Positions 44,801-53,469 of a stretch of 64,000 nucleotides of DNA are shown here, piece by piece. The notes under the pieces were generated by a model, which saw only the letters and a list, made by a program, of their open reading frames with translations, did no database searches and was not told the DNA's origin. This DNA is from Blepharisma stoltei. Its lineage: Eukaryota; Ciliophora; Heterotrichea; Heterotrichida; Blepharismidae. Location: the NCBI GenBank assembly GCA_914767885.1, contig CAJZBQ010000041.1, positions 377,001 to 441,000 of the forward strand. The letters run 5' to 3'. How positions within the stretch are numbered: the stretch's first letter is position 1; each line of letters begins with the position of its first letter. The position numbers and the translations under genes were made by a program.

Positions 44801-46170
44801 AGGACTTGATATTGCTGATTAGATTAGATTAGATTAGATTAGATTAGATTAGATTGTGCCATTCGCTTTTGCAAGAGCCGGGACTTGCACCCCTACACGC
44901 TCATCATCCCTGAGGAATCCCGGCGGGCACCCTTCCCCGTTGCCGCAAACGAGGCATTCGCGCAGCAGTCTTGACTTCCTTGGCTTCAGGAGCCTGAGGA
45001 CCAACTACCTGGGTCGAAACTCCCAGTTTCTCGTTGGCAAATACCGTCTTCAGGGTCTGAGGGTCATATTGCCCTTCAGACATTGGCCGACCTTGCCCTT
45101 TCCAATGGGTTGTACCGGAGGAAAACTCTAAGTCCAGGAATTATCTCCCTGGCCCGAGGAAAACCCAACCCGATCATACATAAAGGATTACCGACCCTTT
45201 CCACCTAAATCCCCGACACTGGGTTGTTGCCTGCAGGTTTTGAAGAAATAGGGTCGAGAGGTCGGGTGGTCTGTCATCACCATTTTTATGTATATTTGAT
45301 ATTGCTGATAATAATGCCCAGCTTGATGTCTTTTTATATACATTAAAGCCTAAGATTGGAGTCCCTCCATTCGAAATACCGTTTGCAGACCATGCTACTG
45401 TTACAGTATTTAAGGAAGCCGAGTATGATAAGTTGACTACATCAGCTGGAGTTCCAGCGCACATCATAGAAACTGAGTCTGAAGTCGGTGAAGTCCCAGA
45501 AGTCACAGTCACTTGATAATAAACGTCTAAAAAGCTGCCATCAGTGCTGCTACATTGTATAGTAGCCGAAGTTGATGAAGTGCTGCTAACTCCCCCCCCC
45601 TCCGTGAGTGAACAAAACCATTAGAAAAATCGCTATTTTTTGCCCAAAAACCCACCCTCCGTGAGTGAACAAAAATTTTTTTAATAGAAAAAATTTTTTA
45701 TGGAAAAAAAAATTTGATATATAAATGATAATTAGTATAATGAAATCTAGAGCTAATTCTGTTTAATTTTAAATGAATTGCTTTTTAAAACATAAATTTT
45801 ATAAATTAAATTAATATTTGCTTTCCAATTTTTGCGAATTAGGATTTTTTTAAATTTCGAAAAAAAAAATATTTTTTATAAAATTTATATATAAATTTTT
45901 TTAAAAAAAAAAAAAATTAACCCCCCTCCGTGAGTGAACAAAATTTTTTTGTTCACTCACGGAGGGGGGGGGGGAGTAAGTGAATATGTCGTCCCTGAAT
46001 GTGTATAAGAAACATAGTAAATAGGCGATGATCCGCCTGAATATGCATTTCATTGAATTGTTAAGGTGTTTGAAGATTTATCGTAGCTTTGTCATTTAAC
46101 TGGATTTGGCTTGATTACTAATTAATGTCTTACAGCTTGCTGCGGCGAGGCTTAATAAGAGAAAAATCAT
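38860..46170 (-). CDS. large secreted FN3/PA14/filamin-repeat protein
   Basis: 1619 residues once a 16-nt intron, two MITEs and three retroposons are removed. Signal peptide MIFLLLSLAAASL; then fibronectin III domains (VKWQSYDKSSNTLTIQWNAY, VTVAWSANGISNGGTPI, YYYKVTAYNWVGESPG). Next, alternating filamin-type Ig repeats (FTDNGDGTMSASYTPQLAGPY, NNDGTYTFTFVPTVADTYTV, SDGTYSVTYMIYIADTYTI) and three PA14 domains (VSVKWFGFILPLYSETYTFYV; VKWIGRIYTAATETFTFYVT; VIWSGFLLPSTSEQYTFTLT). Very Ser/Thr-rich. No C-terminal membrane segment. Likely an adhesive cell-surface or secreted protein, perhaps sugar-binding through PA14. The whole-codon total after removals supports every junction. Confidence 0.88.
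40567..41119 (+). mobile_element. retroposon-like insert, family B, in a PA14 domain
   Basis: 553 bp between 19-bp repeats GATAATCACTAGTGACATA (40548-40566) and GATAATCACAAGTGACATA (41120-41138), one mismatch. Begins TAATTAAATATGGCGTCC, with the pairing TTTAATTATAT 60 bp on; ends TAAGTTAAGTTAA, a (TAAGT)n tail. One duplication copy must go for the PA14 sequence TFYVTSDYQAKL to read. Confidence 0.88.
42714..43296. mobile_element. old retroposon-like insert carrying a nested MITE
   Basis: Flanked by 16-bp repeats TAAGTATAAAAGTTGC (42698-42713) and TAAATATAAAGGTTGC (43297-43312), two mismatches. GC-rich arms lie either side of the MITE at 42846-43171. Removing 599 bp joins GKSTATF to ILTKSGTYTATI in the PA14 gene. 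Confidence 0.72.
42846..43171 (+). mobile_element. pogo-type MITE, 326 bp, nested
   Basis: Left hairpin end (CTCTCCTTGAGTGAACAAAA.. and inverse), right tandem end (GTTCACTCACGAAGAATGGG.. TTCGCTCATGGAGGGAG). Flanks are TAG at left and TAA at right, so the duplication is imperfect here. Inserted in a retroposon that sits in a gene. Confidence 0.8.
44207..44587 (-). mobile_element. pogo-type MITE, 381 bp, flanked by TGA
   Basis: TGA 44204-44206 and 44588-44590; no TA at the boundary. Tandem end left, perfect hairpin end right. On the coding (-) strand the repeat is TCA and the join reads VNMKDSSGNTVTS in a filamin repeat; 384 bp removed. Confidence 0.92.
44820..45295 (-). mobile_element. retroposon-like insert, family A, with (TAATC)n tail
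   Basis: 476 bp between perfect 14-bp copies of TTGATATTGCTGAT (44806-44819, 45296-45309). Minus-strand orientation: starts ATATACATAAAAATGGTGATG, ends in about seven TAATC units (seen as AGATT repeats at 44821-44855). Just before the tail lies GGGGTGCAAGTCCCGG, close to a tRNA B-box. GC-rich. Lies in an FN3 domain of the PA14 gene. Confidence 0.9.
45590..45976 (-). mobile_element. pogo-type MITE, 387 bp, flanked by TAA
   Basis: TAA 45587-45589 and 45977-45979. Nearly identical to the copy at 44207, so recently duplicated. Tandem end left, hairpin right with long G run. Excision joins GTTYSL to SSTSSTSATIQC in the PA14 gene. Confidence 0.93.
46118..46133 (-). other. 16-nt spliceosomal intron
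   Basis: GTAAGACATTAATTAG on the minus strand. Removal joins the signal peptide (MIFLLLSLAAAS) to LIKPNPVKWQSYDK, the first FN3 domain. Confidence 0.82.
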
Positions 46171-46189
46171 TTTATTTAAATAATTCTAA

Positions 46190-48427
46190 TTAATTTGATT
46201 TAAAACAATAGCAATTGTTTGCATCAATAATCATATCACTATCTAATTTGTTGCACGTGGAATCGTCCACTCTTTTAATTTCTCTCAATTGCAAAAACAT
46301 GCTGTGTGTAGTTCCATTGTAATCCTTATCAAATCATAGATAAGGTAATAAATGGTTTCAATTTGATACCATAAATCGTTTTTTGAACTGGTCTGTTACC
46401 AAATACCCATTAAATTCAATCTTTCCTCCTTCATTGATAGATACAGTGATTTTGTATTTCTTGTTTCCTCCTTCAACAATTGGTTTTAGGGCTGATACTT
46501 CAGCTTTAACTATTTCTTTAAAGGTAATTTCTTCACAGTCATCTTCATTGCTTTTATCTCTAATTTTTTCATTTAATGCCGAAATTCCTAAATCTATTAA
46601 TTTTTGGATTGCTGCGGTTTGCTTTGCGATTTCAATCGAAATTTCTTTAAATTCTTTGCAGGTACAGGAAATGTCAGGAATTTCAAGATCTGCACAATTT
46701 CGATTATCGTTAATTTTTTCTAATAAAAGAGAGACAGCATTATGTGTGTGCTGAAAACTCTTTCAGTGCTTGTATGTCTCTGAATCTAAAAACAGGTTTC
46801 CATAAGGAAGAATGGCTAAGTGTTTAAAGGTTAAATGCCAATCATATCGACTTACCAGCCTTTTTGTATTGTATTTTATGATTTCATCAGTATTTTTACC
46901 AATTTTTGAAATTAATTCTTTGTTTGTTATCATAAAATGCATAGGAAGCCTGTTTTCCATATACCCTTCATAATCTAAATCTCAGAATCCAGAATGTTTT
47001 CCATGATCAGACATAAAATGAATGACAAAATCTTCATTATTTTTACTAAAATAGGCTAAAATTTCATTGAAGAATTCCTTAATATCTTGGTCAGCAGTAA
47101 TAATCACCCTTCCTGTTTCTTCATGCCCAGGAGAAATGTGAAGATATGCAAACCTATTGTGCCCAGAATAATTTTGCACAAATTCATATGCATAATCCAA
47201 TAGGTATTTGTGAGCATTTTTATTTCCGATGCATCTTTCTTTTGTTGCAAAATCCTGATAATTAAATACTTTGCTTGCTCCATGGTAGAAATTTGAAACA
47301 ACATGGTCGGTAGAAATTTTCCTACCAGTGCAAAGAGATAAAAAATCGTTAACAGTATCATACCCAAACATTGTTACAAATCCTAGATCTTTGTAGTGGT
47401 TTCATATAGCATCATTTTGTGCTTGCTTAAATTTAAATCAATTTGATGGGTTATGAATTGTATAATTTGATAATTTTTCTTCAAGTTCGCTTAGCTCATA
47501 GCCGTATAGCAAAGGGATCATATTAGGTCTTGTTGTATCACCTTGTGCATTATTTATGAGAAAATCATAAATTGCTAATTTTTTGGAAAATTCTCCGGTC
47601 ACTATATTTGAGTTGAAAAAATCCACAGTTTGATTTAAATTCCTATAGAAATGATATCTAGACACTGAATCAAGCAGCAATATAATCACTGTAAGCGGCT
47701 TAATCTTATTAATTTTAAGGCTTTGCTTAATTTCTTCCATTCTTTGTAAAGCTCTTTCTGATGCTTTTTGGTTAAATTTATTCTGAAGCTTAGCCATAAT
47801 ATTCGTTGTTGAGCATTTTCCAAAGGCAAATTCCATATTCCCAATTTTCACCTCTCTCTGAAATACTCTTCATATAGGCAACATTTTTACATCCCCAAAT
47901 ACTTCTTCATCTGGATAAGTTCCTAAAGCATACTGTGTGCTTTCCCCTTCTTTGCAATGCAAAATTAAGGTATCATTGGTGAATTCTAAATATTTTTCTT
48001 CGTCATTCCCAAATTTTTCACACTTTCGAAAACTGGTTTCTTTGAAATATTTTTTGGCTTGCTCTTGTGTATATCCAAATGCTGCTGGCTTACAATTGAC
48101 AGTATTTTCAAGCTGATTTTTTGGGTCTCTTATTAGAGGTAGAGATTTTATATAGTCAATCGAAATAGAAGAAAAATTAATAGTGATTATTTCATATGTC
48201 ACTTTGCTATCACTCAATGTAATGTTCACCTTTACATATAAATTTTTTGTCTCTATTTCATTTTCTAGATTCTTCTCTAAAAATTCCGTTTTCTCATAAG
48301 TAAAAGTCACTAACTGCTGATTTTTTTCTTCCTCAGAAAATCCCCAAAAATAAAGTATCAATGGAAAAATCAGCGCAAAACTCCCAACTCCTATAAGCGC
48401 CCTTTTAAGACCCTTATTACCTGCCAT
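46190..48427 (-). CDS. DUF229 sulfatase-like membrane protein
   Basis: 745 residues, no insert. One N-terminal membrane segment (GVGSFALIFPLILYFWGF) makes it a type II protein with a lumenal or extracellular bulk. The block TVIILLLDSVSRYHFYRNLN is the hallmark of the DUF229 family, which has an alkaline phosphatase/sulfatase-like fold; later HISPGHEETGRV and HFMSDHGKHSG carry expected metal-binding His/Asp. Two Cys-rich C-terminal stretches. Several TGA codons are Trp (HSGFWDLDYEG, PSNWFKFK). Enzyme activity and substrate unknown. The stop lies 20 bp from the PA14 gene start, same strand. Confidence 0.82.
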
Positions 48428-48507
48428 TTACAAAATAAACTAAAAAATTTCCCCAGCATCTGCATCCCTCATAGACCCTATCACCATTTTGATTGGATAA
48501 ATATCGT

Positions 48508-49141
48508 ATGAGGAATACAACAGTCACAAAAGTTGCAAAGGGTAGACCGCGAAAGCATAAACTTTCTATTGCTCACATCAAGAAAGCCATTTCAAAGTTT
48601 ATAACAAATACCGAAAAGATTATCAGATCGGTAGATCCAGATGCAAAAATAGTGATGTCGTCGCCCAAGCCACCAATGAAAAAATCTGGTCGTCCAAAGA
48701 AGATTATTGAAGAAAAGCCTAAAATCGTGAAAAAACTACCAAAGGCAGAGAAGGCCAACCCTGATAAAGAAAAAATCATTGTCCCTCAATTTAGGGGTAA
48801 TTCTTATGTAGCTAGAAATCTCGCCTTCAGAGATTTCTGATAATCAATCCATTGAAAACACTGACGATGAAGTCTATGAAGAATTCCACTCTCACTCAGA
48901 AAAAATTGAGTCTTTGCTAAGATCAAGGCCAGATATCAGAAGAATTAAGGCCCATGGACGCTCTACGAATGGCGTCCATAGCAAAGGCCAAACCTACGAA
49001 AATTGGAAAAGGAGCCTGAAGAAGTTTGGGATGTATACTCCTGAGGATATCATGGTGAATTATTGGACTGAAGGAATTGGCGGACTTCCATATGAAATCC
49101 AAGAGCCAGTAGAAGATGTAGTTATCGAGCTTGATAATTAA
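48508..49141 (+). CDS. AT-hook protein
   Basis: 204 residues if a 19-nt intron is removed. Two AT-hook cores (KGRPRKHK about residue 12, SGRPKK about residue 57) in a Lys-rich head suggest minor-groove DNA binding and a chromatin role. The C-terminal part (IRRIKAHGRSTNG, YENWKRSLKKFGMYTPEDIM) looks folded and may be a conserved domain I do not recognise. Without splicing the frame ends at TAA 48841 after FRDFW. Confidence 0.6.
48797..48815 (+). other. candidate 19-nt intron
   Basis: GTAATTCTTATGTAGCTAG; removal shifts the frame as needed and joins PQFR to EISPSEISDNQSIEN. Longer than the other introns here. The 15-nt form ending at the first TAG would not fix the frame. Confidence 0.5.
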
Positions 49142-49175
49142 TTACGCGCCATTCTGCTATAGTACTTCGCTTATT

Positions 49176-51200
49176 GGCTTTATTAAAAGAGAGTTACTAC
49201 AGGAAATCTATAAAATGCGAGATCATTATTTTTTTAAGATAAAAGCTCAATAGGTCTTAGTTATGAGAATCAGTGAATTATTTAGAATACACATTCTTAA
49301 ATAAAAATTTACTATTAAATTAAACGGTAAAAAAAATTTTTTTACTCACTTAAATAGTAACTACCACTAGTAATTAGAATAAAAGCTTGTCAATTTATAT
49401 AAAAGAGAATCTTTTCTGTTATAAAAATGCGAAATAGTCTTTAATATAATCTTACCGGCTAGGAAATAAATAAAATAGGAACTCCTGAAGTCTATAGTAA
49501 AAATTGATAAATGCTTATTTCAATAAAACAGAGAAGCCATTATATGGCTAAAAAGATATCCAGTCAAATCACTAAAATGCTTTTTTTAAAGAAATAATGG
49601 TTTATTGTATAGCAAAAAATGCCACTAAAAAGCTGCAAAAAATGCAATCCCATGCACAATCGGAAATCAAAGATTCTATTGTAAGTATAGGCCAGCACAC
49701 TCAATAAAGTTTTACAACCCGAGTTTAATCCGAGCTATAAATGCAATTAACTTTGCGCTTTCTATAGAGATATAAATAAGAGACTGATATATCCAAAGAT
49801 TACGAATCAATTATTTTTTAAATAAACAAAATCGTTATCTCTATATTACAATCATAGATTGGAAGTCTTTAAAAAAAGGACTTTTTTTTTTTAACGGTAA
49901 AATTTATGTACAAATTTTGAAAGTATTACTGTAGGTAGTCTAAATGAACTGATTTTATAAATGATTACATTATAAAAATAAATAATTCTTGTGATATCAT
50001 ATAAACTTTTTAATTCTATTATCTACTAAAATGCTCTTTATGAAATAGAATAAAGTAAAATCATTGTCTTTACAAAACGGTTTAACTCATTTGTCTTATT
50101 TATTAACTATTTAATTGAGGAATATAGAGAAATAATAGAATAAAATATTAATATTACAGTATGCAAATATTTTCGCACTTTATTTGCTTATTTTTCAACA
50201 AAATTTAGCACCTTTATAAAAATTGGCGCAAAAATATCGACATGACTACAAGCCAAATTGAAAATCTCTGACCGAGATGAAAAAATTACTTACTTATATG
50301 CAATATTTCAGATGCACTGATGAAGACAGTCTTGAAGATTATTTTTATTATTTTCAATGGTTATTGGCCAACAAAAGTAAACTTTCAAAACTCCTTTCTT
50401 TAATCAATATATTAAATACTAATAATTTCGTTTAATTCACAGGCAATACAGTAATACTTCAAAATTTGTACATAAATTTTACCGTTAAAAAAAAGTCCTT
50501 TTTTTAAAGACTTCCAATCTATGATTGTAATATAGAGATAACGATTTTGTTTATTTAAAAAATAATTGATTCGTAATCTTTGGATATATCAGTCTCTTAT
50601 TTATATCTCTATAGAAAGCGCAAAGTTAATTGCATTTATAGCTCGGATTAAACTCGGGTTGTAAAACTTTATTGAGTGTGCTGGCCTATACTTACAATAG
50701 AATCTTTGATTTCCGATTGTGCATGGGATTGCATTTTTTGCAGCTTTTTAGTGGCATTTTTTGCTATACAATAAACCATTATTTCTTTAAAAAAAGCATT
50801 TTAGTGATTTGACTGGATATCTTTTTAGCCATATAATGGCTTCTCTGTTTTATTGAAATAAGCATTTATCAATTTTTACTATAGACTTCAGGAGTTCCCT
50901 ATTTTATTTATTTCCTAGCCGGTAAGATTATATTAAAGACTATTTCGCATTTTTATAACAGAAAAGATTCTCTTTTATATAAATTGACAAGCTTTTATTC
51001 TAATTACTAGTGGTAGTTACTATTTAAGTGAGTAAAAAAATTTTTTTACCGTTTAATTTAATAGTAAATTTTTATTTAAGAATGTGTATTCTAAATAATT
51101 CACTGATTCTCATAACTAAGACCTATTGAGCTTTTATCTTAAAAAAATAATGATCTCGCATTTTATAGATTTCCTGTAGTAACTCTCTTTTAATAAAGCC
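49176..51200. mobile_element. 2-kb foldback transposon with 750-bp arms
   Basis: The left arm 49176 to about 49933 and the right arm about 50450 to 51200 are near-perfect inverted copies (GGCTTTATTAAAAGAGAGTT.. at both outer ends). They enclose a loop of about 515 bp. Flanked by an 8-bp direct repeat CGCTTATT (49168-49175, 51201-51208). AT-rich, no transposase in the arms; one small open frame in the loop. An 8-bp duplication is known in hAT elements and long arms are known in Mutator-like and foldback elements; no family assigned. Confidence 0.88.
50277..50435 (+). CDS. small ORF in foldback loop, possible transposase relic
   Basis: 52 residues from ATG (MKKLLTYMQYFRCTDEDSLE then DYFYYFQWLLANKSKLSKLL), TAA stop. 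The frame is open a further 15 codons upstream with a TGA as Trp (YRHDYKPNWKSLTE). Composition looks protein-like in the middle of AT-rich DNA. It could be the last fragment of a lost transposase, or chance. Confidence 0.3.
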   Translation: MKKLLTYMQYFRCTDEDSLEDYFYYFQWLLANKSKLSKLLSLINILNTNNFV

Positions 51201-51280
51201 CGCTTATTTTGAAAATAAAGATAAGATTATGAGTTTTTAAAAAGCTAAAAGTTTCTGATAGTTTAGGATATTGAAACTGG

Positions 51281-51652
51281 CTCCCCCCTCCGTGAGTGAA
51301 CAAAAAATTTTGTTCACTCACGGAGAGGGGGTTAATTTTTTGTTTTTAAAAAAATTTATATAGAAATTTTTTAAAAAAATATTTGTTTTTGAAATTTAAA
51401 AAATCCTAATTCGCAAAAATTGGAAAGCAAATATTAATTTAATTTATAAAATTTATGTTTTAAAAAGCAATTTATTTAAAATTAAACAGAATTAGCTCTA
51501 GATTTCATTATATTAATTATCATTTATATATCAATTTTTTTTTCAGAAAAAATTTTTCTATTAAAAACAATTTTTGTTCACTCACGGAGGGTGGTTTTTT
51601 AGGCAAAAAATAGGGATTTTTCTAATGGTTTTGTTCACTCACGGAGGGGGAG
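51281..51652 (+). mobile_element. pogo-type MITE, 372 bp, without TNA duplication
   Basis: Hairpin end at left (CTCCGTGAGTGAACAAAAAA and inverse), tandem end at right. Flanks are TGG at left and CGA at right, so no duplication. 73 bp from the right arm of the foldback. Intergenic. Confidence 0.88.
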
Positions 51653-51875
51653 CGAGGCTATATAGAAGATGCTTGCTTTATAGCTATTTAAGATATCTAT
51701 TCTTTATTATAAAATCAATTAACTGGACTTCTTAACGAAATTCGCCATTTATTAATCCACAGATTAAGAGTTAATAACAAAATAACGATTCATAGATTTT
51801 TAATATTGAGCAGCAGAGATTACACTAATTTATATTTTATGTGTTGGTTTAAATGCAGGCATCGCTTTACATGCT

Positions 51876-52591
51876 CTATACACTTTGCATCATAAATGAC
51901 TTATGCCGTTTATGAAATTCTGAATTCTGCGACTGCTGCTTATAATCTGCTAATAAATTTACACTACTCTTTTTTCTACTTATAGGGATTATACAATCCC
52001 TTCTCAACTTCAAATTTTGCATGATTTCGTTAGGTGTTTCGAGCCCATTTTGGGCATATATAAAAGGTAAATATTTACTCCCCCTCTCCATGAGCGAGCA
52101 AAAAATTTTGTTTGCTTACGGAGGGGGTTAATTTTTTAAAAAAAAAATTATATATAAATTTATAGAATTTTTTTTTTCGAAGTTTAAAAAAAATTAATTC
52201 GTAAAAAAAAAATCGGAAAGCAAATATTCATTAATCGGTAAAATTTATGTTTAAAAACGCAATTTGTCATTTATATATCAAAAAATTTTTTTCATAAAAA
52301 GTTTTTGTTCGCTCACGGAGGAAGGGAGTTAGAAGAAGCCGGTGAGCCTCTCAAGCTTCTTGGCGAATGCAAAAGATCTAAGGCTGGGCTGATAGGACTA
52401 TCCCTGCTCCCTATATGTTCTCTTGCAGAAAAAATCGAAGGAAGCTTAAAAGCTTCCGAATTTCTTCTTACGTCTCAACTTGAGATTTCTTTTATTTTTA
52501 AAGGCTTCAGCACAAGTTTCCGTTTTGTTGCTAGATATGATGGGATAGAAAGCGTGAACGATTTTATTTTTTCTTGCCTAGAATCAGCCAT
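51876..52591 (-). CDS. hypothetical protein split by a MITE
   Basis: 153 residues from ATG 52591 (MADSRQEKIKSFTLSIPSYL) after removal of 254 bp. Ser/Arg-rich centre with SP sites (GSRDSPISPAL, LLHSPRSLRGSP), then KYLPFIYAQNGLETPNEIM, and a basic C-terminus. The join PASSKYLPF needs MITE excision; the N-terminal half would otherwise end inside the MITE. Trp from TGA (ISSWDVRR). No known domain. Confidence 0.65.
52078..52328 (+). mobile_element. pogo-type MITE, 251 bp, flanked by TTA
   Basis: TTA 52075-52077 and 52329-52331. Left hairpin end (CTCCATGAGCGAGCAAAA and inverse); the right end keeps one copy only (TTGTTCGCTCACGGAGGAAGGGAG), the tandem spacer being deleted. Excision restores the gene at 51876-52591. 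Confidence 0.88.
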
Positions 52592-53469
52592 TATAATTTA
52601 ATGGATAATCTGTAAAATCTAAATAATTAATGATAATTTTGAATGGGATAACAATCATAAATGAGGAAAGTAAAAATTTTAAAAATGGAAATTAAAAAAT
52701 AAGACAAAGTAAGAAATAATTATTCAATAATTTTTAAAAAATAAATTTTCAATATAAATTTAGCTGTGCAACAATAATCTTTATATAAATTATTTTTTAG
52801 TTATTAAAAATTAAATGAAAAATTCAGAAAGAGATAATGATAAAATTACCCTTTGCCAATTTTCTAAGACTGATTTGTAAGCTAAGAGTCGAATAACGGC
52901 TAGCAATAGTAACATGAAATATTTCCGCTCCATCTTTTTTGAAAGATTATTAGTCGAGCTATTAATTATCATTTTCAGAGAGTTCATAAAAAATGATAAT
53001 CAGAAGTCAGAATAATTTAGAAAAATCAGATTAAGGGCATTTATTTTGCCTTCTCAGCAGAAAAATGAATAAAATGCACGAACATTAATAATTTTGCCAT
53101 TCTGCAAATAAACCTTATTTCAATTTGATAAAAATCACAATCAGTTATCAGCAAAAGCCTTGGATTTAAATTTAATTAAATTATAAGAACATTATTATTT
53201 GGACGACTTATAGCTTAATTACGAAGAATTAAGCGCCTAATTCATATCTATATGTTAACGTTTCCATAATCCTACATTTTCATGATGGCTAACCCTTATT
53301 TTTAATTTTTACTACAAATCTTGACTCCTCGTTTTACTCATTTTCAACGCTTAAAATGGACTATATTTATTAAATTTCTTATATTCAAATCCTTATTTCG
53401 TTTTATTGTCGACAAGCCTAGTATTTGGCTTTCTTCAAATTTTCCTATCATAAGCAATAAACATCCATT
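52592..53469. other. intergenic between divergent genes
   Basis: About 880 bp, AT-rich. Weak palindromic patch around 52965-53005 (ATTATCATTTT..AAAATGATAAT). No frame or RNA recognised. Confidence 0.4.

Noticed and set aside
44820..44856. Internal telomere or microsatellite (AGATT)n
   Set aside because: It is the reversed tail of a retroposon: a 14-bp duplication flanks the whole 476-bp unit and the same TAATC tail ends other elements.
49176..51200. Assembly artefact making a false palindrome
   Set aside because: Cannot be excluded without reads, but the 8-bp duplication and a unique 515-bp loop argue for a real insertion.
11193..52328. CRISPR-like array from the recurring CTCCGTGAGTGAACAAAA words
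   Set aside because: The words occur as terminal parts of separate transposons in inverted and tandem pairs, not as evenly spaced repeats with unique spacers.
52305..52601. Plus-strand ORF of 98 codons
   Set aside because: It starts inside a MITE end and is antisense to the minus-strand gene restored by MITE excision.
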